A DNA stretch of 64,000 bases from Stenotrophomonas sp. MMGLT7. Lineage in GTDB: Bacteria > Pseudomonadota > Gammaproteobacteria > Xanthomonadales > Xanthomonadaceae. Under the pieces are notes generated by a model. That model was not told the origin of the DNA and did no database searches. It was given only the letters and a program-made list of their open reading frames with translations. This document shows positions 1-8,449 of the stretch, piece by piece. A program made the translations under genes and the position numbers. The stretch spans positions 62,001 to 126,000 of the forward strand of contig NZ_JAJOZS010000007.1 in the NCBI RefSeq assembly GCF_021168555.1. Reading direction: 5' to 3'. The first letter of the stretch is position 1; each line of letters begins with the position of its first letter.

Positions 1-33
1 GTGGAAGGACCTGCGGTCGAGGTGCGCCTGTAA
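1..33 (+). CDS. possible C-terminal tail of a gene cut by the window edge
   Basis: Frame 1 is open from the first base and ends at TAA at 31-33, encoding ten residues with mostly G or C at third codon positions. It would be the end of a plus-strand gene convergent with purK. Too little is present to name a product, and it could be chance. Confidence 0.25.
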   Translation: MEGPAVEVRL

Positions 34-85
34 TCCGGGCAATCCTCAGGGAATACGTCGGAAACGGCGAAAAATCGAAGGTGTG

Positions 86-131
86 AACGCTGCCGGCCTG
101 ACCGATGTAGCCTGCTACATCCGACAGCGTT
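86..131. other. nested inverted repeat downstream of purK
   Basis: An inner stem (104-110 GATGTAG with 115-121 CTACATC) sits inside an outer stem (86-95 AACGCTGCCG with 122-131 CGACAGCGTT, one mismatch). It lies between the end of purK (minus) and the possible plus-strand gene end at 33. No T-tract follows on either strand, so it is not a standard intrinsic terminator. It could be a 3' RNA structure, an attenuator or part of a small RNA. Confidence 0.4.
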
Positions 132-230
132 ACTCAGACCTTCCTTGGCCGGGCCACGCGGTCCGGCCAACGCGTCGGGGCCATGCCCGGAAATCCAGGC
201 ACCGGGCGCGTAGGCCGCGTGGTACCCGAC

Positions 231-1388
231 CTACGATGACGCCCCGGGGCTGCGCAGCAGTTCCACCACCGGCCGCACCTGTTCCTCGCGCCCCAGCGCC
301 CCCCCTGCCCGTTCCAGCGCCGTCGCCAGCGCTGCGGCGGTATCGTCGCGCAGGGTCGCGTGGCCGACCTTGCGGCCTTCGCGCGGCTGCTTGCCGTAGT
401 CGTGCCAGTGGCCGGCGGGTTCGCGCAAAATCGCGTCCGCCTCGGGCATGTGCCCCAGCCAGTTGAGCATGCAGGCGTGGCCGAGCATGCGGGTGGACCC
501 CAGCGGCAGGCCGGCCACGGCGCGCAGGTGGTTCTCGAACTGCGAGGTCTCCGCGCCCTCGATGGTCCAGTGGCCCGAGTTGTGCACCCGTGGCGCCATC
601 TCGTTGGCCAGCAGCCGGCCTTCGCGGCAAAACAGCTCCAGGGCGAAGACCCCGACGTAGTCCAGGTGCTCGGCCAGGCGGCGGGCATGGGCGATCGCGG
701 CCTGCTGCACCGCCTCCGGCTCGCCGGCCGGCGCCAGGCTCGCCGACAGCACGCCGTCCACGTGCCAGTTGCGGGTCAGCGGCCAGGCGCGGAACTCGCC
801 GTCGCGCGCGCGCACCGCCACCACGCTCAGTTCGTAGTCGAACGGGACGAATGCCTCGGCGATCAGGCCGGTCCTGGACGCCTGCGCGCCCAGGGCTTCC
901 CAGGCGGCATCGGCATCGGCCGGCGACTTGATGCGGAACTGGCCCTTGCCGTCGTAGCCGAAGCGGCGCGTCTTGACGATGCATGGGGTGCCGACCCGGG
1001 CCAGCGCCGCGTCGAGCCCGGCACGGTCGTCGAAGGCGGCGAAATCGGGCACGGGAATGCCGAGTTCGCGCAGCAGCGTCTTTTCCGACAGGCGGTCCTG
1101 CGCCACCGCCAGGGCGGCGGGGTCCGGGTGCACCGGCACGCGCGCGGCCAGCCACTGCGCGCTCTCGGCCGGCACGTTCTCGAAATCGAACGTGGCCACG
1201 TCCACCCGTGCGGCGAACTCGGCCAGGATCGCCTCGTCGCGGTAATCGCCCACCAGCAGCGGCGCCACCTGCCCGGCGCAGGCGTCGTGCGACGGGTCCA
1301 GCACCAGGAACCGCAGCCCCAGCGGCGCTCCGGCCAGGGCCAGCATGCGGGCCAGCTGCCCGCCCCCGAGGATGCCGACGGTGATCAT
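231..1388 (-). CDS. purK: 5-(carboxyamino)imidazole ribonucleotide synthase
   Basis: ATP-grasp enzyme that carboxylates AIR to N5-CAIR with ATP and bicarbonate in de novo purine synthesis. The 385-residue product has the usual family length. Visible motifs are the N-terminal [13 protein letters not shown], the ATP-grasp loop FGYDGKGQ and the C-terminal catalytic block [16 protein letters not shown]. The chosen ATG at 1388 overlaps the purE stop (ATGA), so the two genes are translationally coupled and purE is upstream. An in-frame extension further upstream runs antiparallel through purE in another frame and is not part of the gene. Cytoplasmic. Confidence 0.97.
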   Translation of the reverse strand: MITVGILGGGQLARMLALAGAPLGLRFLVLDPSHDACAGQVAPLLVGDYRDEAILAEFAARVDVATFDFENVPAESAQWLAARVPVHPDPAALAVAQDRLSEKTLLRELGIPVPDFAAFDDRAGLDAALARVGTPCIVKTRRFGYDGKGQFRIKSPADADAAWEALGAQASRTGLIAEAFVPFDYELSVVAVRARDGEFRAWPLTRNWHVDGVLSASLAPAGEPEAVQQAAIAHARRLAEHLDYVGVFALELFCREGRLLANEMAPRVHNSGHWTIEGAETSQFENHLRAVAGLPLGSTRMLGHACMLNWLGHMPEADAILREPAGHWHDYGKQPREGRKVGHATLRDDTAAALATALERAGGALGREEQVRPVVELLRSPGASS

Positions 1389-1888
1389 GAACGCGGATCG
1401 TCCGCGGCCATCACGTCGTCGGTCTGCCGCTGCCTGAACTGGGCCAGCGCCTCGCCGACCCGCGGGTTCTCGGCCGCCAGCATCGCCGCGGCGAACAGCG
1501 CGGCATTGGCGGCGCCGGCATTGCCGATGGCGAAGGTCGCCACCGGCACCCCGGCCGGCATCTGCACGATCGACAGCAGCGAATCCAGCCCGTTCAACGC
1601 CCGCGACTGCACCGGCACGCCCAGCACCGGCACCGCGGTCTTGGCCGCCAGCATGCCCGGCAGGTGCGCAGCGCCGCCGGCGCCGGCCACGATCGCGCGC
1701 AGGCCGCGCCCGGCGGCGGCCTCGGCATAGGAGAACAGCACGTCCGGCGTACGGTGTGCCGATACCACTTTCACTTCGTAGGGCACGCCGAGTGCATCGA
1801 GCTTGAGCGCGGCATGCTGCAGGGTCTCCCAGTCCGAGCGGGAGCCCATCACGATGCCGACGAGCGGCGCGGGTTGGTTGGAGGTCAT
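1385..1888 (-). CDS. purE: N5-carboxyaminoimidazole ribonucleotide mutase
   Basis: Class I PurE moves the carboxylate of N5-CAIR to give CAIR, the step after PurK. The 167-residue product shows the substrate-binding sequence GSRSDWETL near residue 16, the catalytic-loop SAHRTPD and the glycine-rich [11 protein letters not shown]. It is first in a two-gene purEK operon. The 58 bp between its start and the plus-strand gene at 1947 must hold divergent promoters. The sequence matches the family throughout. Confidence 0.97.
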   Translation of the reverse strand: MTSNQPAPLVGIVMGSRSDWETLQHAALKLDALGVPYEVKVVSAHRTPDVLFSYAEAAAGRGLRAIVAGAGGAAHLPGMLAAKTAVPVLGVPVQSRALNGLDSLLSIVQMPAGVPVATFAIGNAGAANAALFAAAMLAAENPRVGEALAQFRQRQTDDVMAADDPRS

Positions 1889-1946
1889 GGCCGTCCCCGG
1901 TATTAAAGACGTATTCTAGCCATCCTCCACGCAAGACGAAGACCGG

Positions 1947-2216
1947 ATGGACCGCAAACTGCTCGACCTGCTGTGCTCGCCCGATACCCGCCAACCCTTG
2001 TCGCTGCTGGACGCGCAGGGGCTGGAGGCGCTGAACCGCGCCATCGCCGCCGGCAGCATCAAGCGCGGCGACGGCAGCGCGCAGGCCGCGGCGCTGCGCG
2101 AGGCGCTGGTCACCCGCGACCGCAAGCAGGTCTTCCGGGTCGAGGACGGCATTCCGGTGCTGCTGGCCGAGGAAGCCATCGATACCGCGCAGATCCCGGA
2201 CTTCGCCGGCAAATGA
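1947..2216 (+). CDS. Trm112-like small protein (YcaR family)
   Basis: An 89-residue protein opening MDRKLLDLLCSPDTRQPL, the typical N-terminus of bacterial Trm112/YcaR proteins, and ending with the conserved block around DGIPVLL. It is longer than the roughly 60-residue E. coli YcaR because of a helical insertion in the middle. Only one cysteine remains, so it should not bind zinc as eukaryotic Trm112 does. The stop overlaps the nadC start (ATGA), indicating co-translation. In eukaryotes and archaea Trm112 is a methyltransferase partner; the role of the bacterial protein is unclear. Confidence 0.85.
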   Translation: MDRKLLDLLCSPDTRQPLSLLDAQGLEALNRAIAAGSIKRGDGSAQAAALREALVTRDRKQVFRVEDGIPVLLAEEAIDTAQIPDFAGK

Positions 2217-3091
2217 CCGCGGCCGTCGGCGTCTCCGCGCCGCCCGAGGCGGTCGTGCAGGCCGATGTGTCCAGGGCGCTGGCCGAAGACATCGGCAGCG
2301 GCGATGTCACCGCCGCGCTGCTGCCCGACCGTCCCGACGAGGCGTACCTGCTGTGCAAGCAGGACGCGGTGATCGCCGGCCGGCCCTGGTTCGACGCCAC
2401 CCACCGCGCGCTCGATCCCCAGGTCGCGATCGAGTGGCACGTCGACGAGGGTGCCCGGGTCCGCGCCGGCACCGTGCTGGCCACCCTGCACGGCCGCAAC
2501 CGCTCGCTGGTCGGCGCCGAGCGCACCTCGCTGAACTTCCTGCAGACCCTGTCGGGCACGGCCACCGCCACCGCGGCGTTCGTGGCGGCGGTGGCCGGCA
2601 CCGGCACCCGCATCCTCGACACCCGCAAGACCCTGCCCGGCCTGCGGCTGGCGCAGAAGTACGCGGTGCGCTGCGGCGGCGGCCACAACCACCGCATCGG
2701 CCTGTTCGATGCGGTGATGCTCAAGGAGAACCACATTCGCGCCGCCGGCTCGCTCACCGCAGCGGCCCGTGCCGCGCGCGTGCAGTACCCGGCGCTGCCG
2801 CTGATCGTCGAGGTCGAGGACCTGGCCCAGCTGCGCGAGGCGCTGGACGTGGGCTGCGAACGCATCCTGATCGACGACTTCGAGCCCGCGCTGCGGCGCG
2901 AGGCGGTGCGCATCACCGCCGGGCGCATTCCGCTGGAGGTCTCCGGCAGCGTCGACCTGGACGGCGTGCGCGCCATTGCCGAGGACGGCGTGGACTGCAT
3001 TTCCGTCGGCGCGCTCACCAAGCACGTGCGCGCCATCGACCTGTCGCTGAAGCTCGGCCCTGCGCCGAATGGAATGGCACGCGGGGTGTGA
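2213..3091 (+). CDS. nadC: nicotinate-nucleotide pyrophosphorylase (carboxylating)
   Basis: Quinolinate phosphoribosyltransferase makes nicotinate mononucleotide from quinolinate and PRPP in NAD synthesis. The 292-residue product has the family signatures DTRKTLPGLR, RCGGGHNHR and KENHI, which contribute basic residues for quinolinate and PRPP binding. The start ATG at 2213 overlaps the stop of the Trm112-like gene by four bases. A long palindromic repeat begins 35 bp after its stop. No other nad gene is nearby. Confidence 0.96.
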   Translation: MTAAVGVSAPPEAVVQADVSRALAEDIGSGDVTAALLPDRPDEAYLLCKQDAVIAGRPWFDATHRALDPQVAIEWHVDEGARVRAGTVLATLHGRNRSLVGAERTSLNFLQTLSGTATATAAFVAAVAGTGTRILDTRKTLPGLRLAQKYAVRCGGGHNHRIGLFDAVMLKENHIRAAGSLTAAARAARVQYPALPLIVEVEDLAQLREALDVGCERILIDDFEPALRREAVRITAGRIPLEVSGSVDLDGVRAIAEDGVDCISVGALTKHVRAIDLSLKLGPAPNGMARGV

Positions 3092-3125
3092 ATAACCCGC
3101 GCAAGGCATCCTTCGGCAGCAACCT

Positions 3126-3193
3126 GTAGGAGCGACTTCAGTCGCGATGGGGCTTTGCCGGCAAAGCCCCATCGCGACTGAAGTCGTTCCTAC
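3126..3193. repeat. REP-like inverted repeat, family 1, copy 1
   Basis: A 68-bp near-perfect palindrome starting GTAGGAGCGACTTCAGTCGC and ending with its reverse complement, with arms meeting at a GCC/GGC centre. Related copies lie at 28612, 50949, 55978 and 58800, and a split copy at 44473. A partial extra arm (GTCGCTCCTGCGG) follows at 3194-3206. It sits downstream of nadC and can form a very stable hairpin. Confidence 0.9.
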
Positions 3194-3324
3194 GTCGCTC
3201 CTGCGGTCAATTGATTCTGCGCGGCGGCGAAGGGATGTCCGTCGATCCTCCGTGCCCCGCTTCACGATGCCTGCTCATCGACTTTGCCACGCTGGCCGCA
3301 TCCCTCCCCCGAAGGAACAAGGCG

Positions 3325-4266
3325 ATGCTGAATCGATGGATGGCCAGGTGCGGCCTGCTGCTGGCCCCGGCCCTGGCCTGGCAGGCACACGCGGCGGAAG
3401 TGTGCGACCTGCCGCCGCGCTACGGTCTGGCCCCGATCGCCATCGCCATCACCCGCGTGGCCTGTGAGGAGCATCGGCAATGGCTGCGCCCCTTCATAGA
3501 CCGCGACGGGCGGCTGGCCAGCCTGCGCGTCACCGAGGCCGAGAGCGGCTACCTGGCCGACCATGGCATCGTCGCCTGGCAGCGTACCGCCAGCTACTGG
3601 CGCGAGAGCGGCACCCTGGACGCCGTGGCCGACCTGCCCGGCGCCAGCAGTTGCGCGCAACCGGCCGGGTCGCGCTACACCGACAGCGATTGCCGCGCGT
3701 TCCTGGTCGATACCCCGTGGTCGGCGACCTTCGTCTCGTGGGTGATGACGCGGGCCGGACTGGCCGGTTTCCATCGCTCCCAGCGGCACATGGACTACAT
3801 CCGCAGCGCCTGGCACGACGCCGCGACCGGGCCCTACCGGATGAGCGACCCGGCCAGCGAGAAGCCGGCCCCCGGCGACCTGCTGTGCTTCATCCGCGGA
3901 CGCAGCCAGAAACTGGGCTACGGCGGGTTGATCGAGGCGCTGGGCGGGCGTGGTCCGATGCCGACGCAATCGCACTGCGACATCGTCATCGCCGCGAACG
4001 TCGGCGGCGACCGCACCCTCTACCTGATCGGCGGCAACGTGCTCAACGCGGTGACCATGCGCAAGCTCGAGCTGGACCGGGCCGGCCGCATCGTGCTTCC
4101 CGCCGCATCCGCGCAGGCGGCGCAGGGCGAAGCGGAGATCACCGCCCCCGGCGCGGAATGCACGCCGGCCCACGAGGAGCTGTGCGACTTCAACCGCCAG
4201 GACTGGGCGGCGTTGCTGAAGCTGCAGGTGCCCGCGGTGCCGGCTTCGCCGCAACCCGGGCAATGA
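3325..4266 (+). CDS. exported DUF2272 domain protein
   Basis: A 313-residue protein with a cleavable signal peptide (MLNRWMARCGLLLAP...AHA). The mature part shows the DUF2272 pattern: TPWSATFVSWVMTRAG, followed by HMDYI and PAPGDLLCFIRG. DUF2272 resembles CHAP/NlpC-like cell-wall hydrolase folds in layout (a Trp-Ser-Ala-x-Phe-Val block and a Pro-Gly-Asp-Leu block). A peptidoglycan or periplasmic amidase-like role is possible but unproven. The start at 3325 is preferred over an upstream in-frame start because it begins the signal peptide and follows GAAGGAACAAGG. It appears to stand alone. Confidence 0.75.
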   Translation: MLNRWMARCGLLLAPALAWQAHAAEVCDLPPRYGLAPIAIAITRVACEEHRQWLRPFIDRDGRLASLRVTEAESGYLADHGIVAWQRTASYWRESGTLDAVADLPGASSCAQPAGSRYTDSDCRAFLVDTPWSATFVSWVMTRAGLAGFHRSQRHMDYIRSAWHDAATGPYRMSDPASEKPAPGDLLCFIRGRSQKLGYGGLIEALGGRGPMPTQSHCDIVIAANVGGDRTLYLIGGNVLNAVTMRKLELDRAGRIVLPAASAQAAQGEAEITAPGAECTPAHEELCDFNRQDWAALLKLQVPAVPASPQPGQ

Positions 4267-4643
4267 ACACGGCGGCGTGCCCTGCCAGCCAGCCTCTTCA
4301 ACCGCCTCGTTCCTCCATGGGACCCGCCTCCCGCCGGCATCTACCGCGTGGGGCCGACCCATGGGACATGGCCTTCGCGGAGTGGATCCGGCCACGGGCG
4401 CGAGGCGGTGCCTGCCCGCGAAGGCCCGTCCTCCTTCCTTTCCCGCGGCAGGCATCGGGCCGGAACGGCTGGCTGCCGGATATGGCAGCAGCCCGGACAG
4501 GGCCGAACGCCACCCGTGGCATGGCCAGCCACAGGCCCACGCGTGAGCTGGGCCAGCCGCCCTTACCCGGCCTGCCCGGCCGCCCGCTGTCCGCGACGAG
4601 CACAGCTGTTCCCCAAGGCCGGTCGCGCCACTACAGTACGCCC
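4267..4643. other. gene-free stretch between DUF2272 and DUF3301 genes
   Basis: A GC-rich 377-bp gap. Open frames exist on both strands, but none has a credible start or a recognisable product. I see no tRNA-like or strong hairpin structure. It presumably contains the promoter of the 4644 gene. Confidence 0.5.
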
Positions 4644-4985
4644 ATGCCCAGCCTGATCCTGCTGATGATCGCCGGCGCGGCGGCGTTCGCGTTCTGGAAC
4701 TCCTCCCGCGCCGCCGCCGAACGCGCCGAAGCCCTCGGCCGCAATGCCTGCCGCGCCGCCGACGTGCAATGGCTCGACCAGAGCGTGCACGCCACCGGCC
4801 TGCGCCTGTGCCGCCTGGCCAGCGGCTGGCTGGGCTTCGAGCGCAGCTTCCGTTTCGAGTACTCGCGCGACGGGTCCGATCGCTACAGCGGCCGCCTAGT
4901 ACTGCGCGGCGAGCAGCTGGTGTCGTTCATCGGTCCCGCCGAGGCCTCGGTGACGGCGTTGCGGCCGCGCGGGGAAGACCTGTAG
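4644..4985 (+). CDS. small membrane-anchored DUF3301 protein
   Basis: A 113-residue protein with an N-terminal hydrophobic segment (MPSLILLMIAGAAAFAFW) that should anchor it in the inner membrane. A short cytoplasmic or periplasmic domain follows, with the DUF3301 features LGRNACRA..VQWLDQSV and a basic FRFEYSRDGSDRY segment. The family is common in gammaproteobacteria with no established function. It is convergent with sspB, separated by a hairpin repeat that may terminate both. Confidence 0.75.
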   Translation: MPSLILLMIAGAAAFAFWNSSRAAAERAEALGRNACRAADVQWLDQSVHATGLRLCRLASGWLGFERSFRFEYSRDGSDRYSGRLVLRGEQLVSFIGPAEASVTALRPRGEDL

Positions 4986-4986
4986 C

Positions 4987-5065
4987 GCCGAGCTTGCTCG
5001 GCGGGCCTTACCGGGAACCGGGGACCCCTTGGTCACTTGGGAAGAGCGGCCGAGCAAGCTCGGCC
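4987..5065. repeat. paired hairpin repeat, family 2, copy 1
   Basis: Two self-complementary blocks lie about 45 bp apart: GCCGAGCTTGCTCGGC at 4987-5002 and GGCCGAGCAAGCTCGGCC at 5048-5065. Both share the GAGCTTGCTC core seen again at 42762-42835. It lies between convergent genes (4644 gene and sspB), so it may act as a bidirectional terminator or processing site, although no T-tract is present. Confidence 0.75.
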
Positions 5066-5094
5066 CTACCGTAGCGCGTGACGACCGCCACCCG

Positions 5095-5535
5095 CTACTT
5101 GACCACGCGCAGGAACGGCCGCTTGCCCGGCGTCGGGGCCGGGCTGTCCGGACCCGGCGAATCCGGCGGCGTGTCTTCGTCGGAAGGCCCGCCGGCGGTG
5201 CCGGGGATATCGTCCGGCAGCGCCATGCCCTGCCCGGTCTCGCGCGCATACACCGCCAGCACCGCCGAGATCGGCACCTGCACCGGGTAGCTCACGCCGC
5301 CGAAGCGGGCGGTGAAACTGACGCCGTCGTTGTCGACCTGCAGGTGTACCACCGCGCGTTCGGCGATGTTCAGTACCACCTTGCCGTCCTTGATCGCGCT
5401 CGGCGGTACGCGCACGCCGGACAGGCCCGCATCGACCAGGATGTGCGGGGTCATGCCGTTGTCGTTGATCCATTCCACCAGCGCACGCAGCAGGTAGGGC
5501 CGGTGGCTGGTCATTCGGGGAGTAGCTTCGCTCAT
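5095..5535 (-). CDS. sspB: ClpXP protease specificity-enhancing factor
   Basis: SspB binds ssrA-tagged and other substrates and delivers them to ClpXP. The 146-residue product has the N-terminal substrate-binding fold, opening SHRPYLLRALVEWINDNGMTPH, followed by a flexible acidic and proline-rich linker. The C-terminal motif PFLRVVK matches the ClpX-docking (XB) tail. Start at 5535, though an internal Met at residue 8 is also close to the usual family start. It lies downstream of sspA on the same strand, as in most gamma- and betaproteobacteria. Confidence 0.95.
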   Translation of the reverse strand: MSEATPRMTSHRPYLLRALVEWINDNGMTPHILVDAGLSGVRVPPSAIKDGKVVLNIAERAVVHLQVDNDGVSFTARFGGVSYPVQVPISAVLAVYARETGQGMALPDDIPGTAGGPSDEDTPPDSPGPDSPAPTPGKRPFLRVVK

Positions 5536-5661
5536 GAGACAAGTCTAACCGCGGCCCGCTTGCAGTGGATCGCGGACCACGCAATCGGCACGATCCCGCC
5601 CGTGCCCGACTTCATCGTGCGGACAGGCGGCGAACGGTCCGCCGCCCGTCGCGACCAAGCA

Positions 5662-6297
5662 TCAGGCCGGCAGCGCGCGCAGCTTCTTCTCCTGCTCGGT
5701 GAGGCTGCGGATGAAGCCGGGGTTGCGGAAGATGCGGTTGCCGTAGTCCTCGATCGCCTTGCCGTCCTTGGGCAGCGCGACGCCCAGCGCTTCCAGGCGC
5801 CAGATGATCGGCGCCATCGCGCAGTCGGCCAGGCTCATTTCCGGGTTGAGGAAGAACTTGCTGGCCTTGAACAGCGGCACCGAGGCGGTAAGCAGTTCCC
5901 GCAGCCGCTTGCGGCCGGCTTCGGCCTGGGTCTTGTTGCCCAGCTGGATGGCCTGCACCTGCGGCACCCAGTCGTGCTCGATGCGCAGCATCGCCAGGCG
6001 CAGGCGCGCGCGCGAGAGCGGATCGACCGGCATCAGCGGCGGATGCGGATAGCGCTCGTCGAGGTATTCGCTGACCACCGAGGCGGCATACAGCACCAGT
6101 TCGCGCTCGACCAGCGTCGGCACGGAATGGTAGGGATTGAGGTCTATCAGGTCTTCGGGCGGACTCTGGGGATCGACCGCGACGAAATCGTAGGTGACAC
6201 CCTTGGCCGCCAACACCAGCCGCACGCGGTGGCAGAGCACATCATCGGTGGAGGAAAACAACGTCAGGGTATTCCGCATGCGCACACTCGCCGCCAT
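5662..6297 (-). CDS. sspA: stringent starvation protein A
   Basis: A GST-fold protein that binds RNA polymerase and modulates transcription during starvation and acid stress. The 211-residue product has a thioredoxin-like N-terminal domain (RNTLTLFSS..DDVLCHRVRLVL) with NPYHSVPTL in place of a GST glutathione site. The C-terminal helical domain contains ADCAMAPIIWRL. It follows petC by 147 bp and precedes sspB by 126 bp. The order petABC-sspAB is a conserved arrangement and suggests co-transcription at least in part. An alternative start lies at the Met seven residues in. Confidence 0.95.
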   Translation of the reverse strand: MAASVRMRNTLTLFSSTDDVLCHRVRLVLAAKGVTYDFVAVDPQSPPEDLIDLNPYHSVPTLVERELVLYAASVVSEYLDERYPHPPLMPVDPLSRARLRLAMLRIEHDWVPQVQAIQLGNKTQAEAGRKRLRELLTASVPLFKASKFFLNPEMSLADCAMAPIIWRLEALGVALPKDGKAIEDYGNRIFRNPGFIRSLTEQEKKLRALPA

Positions 6298-6444
6298 TCA
6301 AGGCTCTCCAGCAGCCGGTATCCGCCGGCTGTCCGGTGCCGCCAGCCCCTTGCCGGACGGTCACCACGGTCCCCGAGTGTGCAATCCCATGCGGAAAAAG
6401 CCAATACCGCAAAGACGGTTGCGGTGCCGGCATTGGCGCATGTG

Positions 6445-7191
6445 CTAATGCACGTCCTTCCAGTACTCGCGCTTGAGCAGATAGGCGAGGAAGGTGAAAA
6501 ACGCCAGGAACAGGATCACCCAGACGCCCAGCTGCCGCCGCTTCAGGGCCGCCGGCTCGCCGGCATACTCGAGGAAGTTGGTGATGTCGCGCACGGACTG
6601 GTCGAACTCTGCCGGGTTCTGCAGGCCCGGCTGCGCCAGCTTGAGCGCCTTGACCGGCCGCTCGCCGCTGGCCGCGTCGGGCTCGCCCAGTTCGGGCAGC
6701 TGCATGCCCTGCAGCTGCCACAGCGGATTGGGCATGGAAGCGTTGGCGAACAGGGTGTTGTTCCAGCCCAGCGGACGGCTCGGATCGAGGTAGAAGGACT
6801 TGAGGTAGGTGTAGACCCAGTCGCTGCCGCGCACGCGCGAGACCAGGGTGAGGTCCGGCGGCGCCTTGCCGAACCACTTGGCCGAGGGCTCGGCCGGCAT
6901 CGCCGAGGCGATGTGCTCGCCGAAGTCGGCGCTGGTGAAGTTCAGGTTCTCCATCACCTGCTGCTCGGTCAGCCCCAGGTCCTCGGCCATCCGCGAATAG
7001 CGCAGGTACTTGAGCGAGTGGCAGCCCGAGCAGTAGTTCATGTACAGCTGCGCGCCGCGCTGCAGCGAGGCGCGGTCGCCCAGGTCGTTGCCGGCCTGCA
7101 GCAGCGCGGTGCCATCGGCGGCCAGGGCGGCGGCCGAAACCAGCAGGCCCGCCAGCAGGCCGGCCAGGCGTGAGATCCAGGCGTCAGTCAT
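6445..7191 (-). CDS. petC: cytochrome c1 of the bc1 complex
   Basis: Heme-c subunit of ubiquinol-cytochrome c reductase. The 248-residue precursor has a signal peptide ending in ALAAD, the heme attachment motif CSGCH near residue 55, and a Met-containing region (NASMPNPLW) likely to supply the axial ligand. A C-terminal membrane anchor (LGVWVILFLAFFTFLAYLL) precedes a basic tail. It overlaps the end of petB by eight bases, so the two are coupled. It is the last gene of petABC. Confidence 0.96.
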   Translation of the reverse strand: MTDAWISRLAGLLAGLLVSAAALAADGTALLQAGNDLGDRASLQRGAQLYMNYCSGCHSLKYLRYSRMAEDLGLTEQQVMENLNFTSADFGEHIASAMPAEPSAKWFGKAPPDLTLVSRVRGSDWVYTYLKSFYLDPSRPLGWNNTLFANASMPNPLWQLQGMQLPELGEPDAASGERPVKALKLAQPGLQNPAEFDQSVRDITNFLEYAGEPAALKRRQLGVWVILFLAFFTFLAYLLKREYWKDVH

Positions 7192-8446
7192 GGGAAACCA
7201 CCCGTTCCGGCACCGGCTTGGTCCTGTCCCAGCGTGTCCACAGCGGCATGGTGATGAAGAAGGCGAAGTACAGGAAGGTCAGCACGCGGCCGACGTAGGT
7301 CTCGTAGATCTCGGTGCCCGGGCCGGAGCCGATGACGCCCAGCCAGACGAAGCACACCGCCAGCATGCCCAGCATGGCCCTGGACAGCCAGCCGCGGTAG
7401 CGGATCGAGCGCACCCTGGCCCGGTCCAGCCATGGCACCAGGAACAGGATCGCGATCGCCGAGAACATCACGATCACGCCCAGCAGCTTGTCCGGCACCA
7501 CCCGCAGCATCGCGTAGTACGGGGTGTAGTACCACACCGGCTTGATGTGCTCGGGGGTGACCAGGCGGTTGGCCTCGGTGAAGTTGTCGTGCTCCAGGAA
7601 CAGGCCGCCGAAGCCCGGCGCGAAGAAGATGATGAAGGCGGCGATGATCAGCAGGAAGCCGACGCCGACCAGGTCCTTGAACGTGTAGTACGGGTGGAAC
7701 GGGATGCCGTCGGCCGGCGCGTCGGCGCTCCAGCGGTTGCCCTTCGGGCCCTTCTTGATCTCCACGCCGTCCGGGTTGTTGGAGCCGACCTCGTGCAGCG
7801 CGCCCAGGTGCAGCACCACCAGCAGCAGCAGCACCAGCGGCAAGGCGATCACGTGCAGGGCGAAGAAGCGGTTGAGGGTGGCGTCGCCGGGCAGGTAGTC
7901 GCCCATGATCCACTCGGTCAGGCCCTGGCCGATCACCGGGATGGCGCCGAACAGCGAGATGATCACCTTGGCGCCCCAGAACGACATCTGCCCCCACGGC
8001 AGCACGTAGCCCATGAACGCCTCGGCCATCAGCACCAGGTAGATCAGCATGCCGATGATCCACACCAGCTCGCGCGGCTTCTGGTAGCTGCCGTACAGCA
8101 GCGCGCGGAACATGTGCAGGTAGACCACGATGAAGAACAGCGATGCGCCGGTGGAGTGCATGTAGCGGATCAGCCAGCCCCACTCCACGTCGCGCATGAT
8201 GTACTCGACCGAGGCGAACGCCTCGGCGGCGCTGGGCTTGAAGTACATCGCCAGGAAGATGCCGGTCAGGATCTGGTTGACCAGCACCACTAGCGACAGC
8301 GAGCCGAAGTAGTACCAGAAGTTGAAGTTCTTCGGCGCGTAGTACTCGGTGACGTGCTTGCGCACCACCGGCATCAGGCCCGGCGCGCGGGCGTTGACCC
8401 AGTCCACCAGTCCGGTGGCGGTGCGGCTCAGCAGATTGCTCGCCAT
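7184..8446 (-). CDS. petB: cytochrome b of the bc1 complex
   Basis: Membrane subunit carrying hemes bL and bH and the quinol sites. The 420-residue protein has eight or so membrane helices with paired heme-ligand histidines, for example in RYMHSTGASLFFIVVYLHM and LHVIALPL...HLGALHE. The Qo-site loop reads PVWY rather than the mitochondrial PEWY. It lies three bases downstream of petA and overlaps petC. Confidence 0.97.
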   Translation of the reverse strand: MASNLLSRTATGLVDWVNARAPGLMPVVRKHVTEYYAPKNFNFWYYFGSLSLVVLVNQILTGIFLAMYFKPSAAEAFASVEYIMRDVEWGWLIRYMHSTGASLFFIVVYLHMFRALLYGSYQKPRELVWIIGMLIYLVLMAEAFMGYVLPWGQMSFWGAKVIISLFGAIPVIGQGLTEWIMGDYLPGDATLNRFFALHVIALPLVLLLLVVLHLGALHEVGSNNPDGVEIKKGPKGNRWSADAPADGIPFHPYYTFKDLVGVGFLLIIAAFIIFFAPGFGGLFLEHDNFTEANRLVTPEHIKPVWYYTPYYAMLRVVPDKLLGVIVMFSAIAILFLVPWLDRARVRSIRYRGWLSRAMLGMLAVCFVWLGVIGSGPGTEIYETYVGRVLTFLYFAFFITMPLWTRWDRTKPVPERVVSHD

Positions 8447-8449
8447 GGC

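Noticed and set aside
1388-1994. An N-terminal extension of purK to 1994
   Set aside because: It runs through purE in the wrong frame. The start at 1388 overlapping the purE stop gives the exact family N-terminus.
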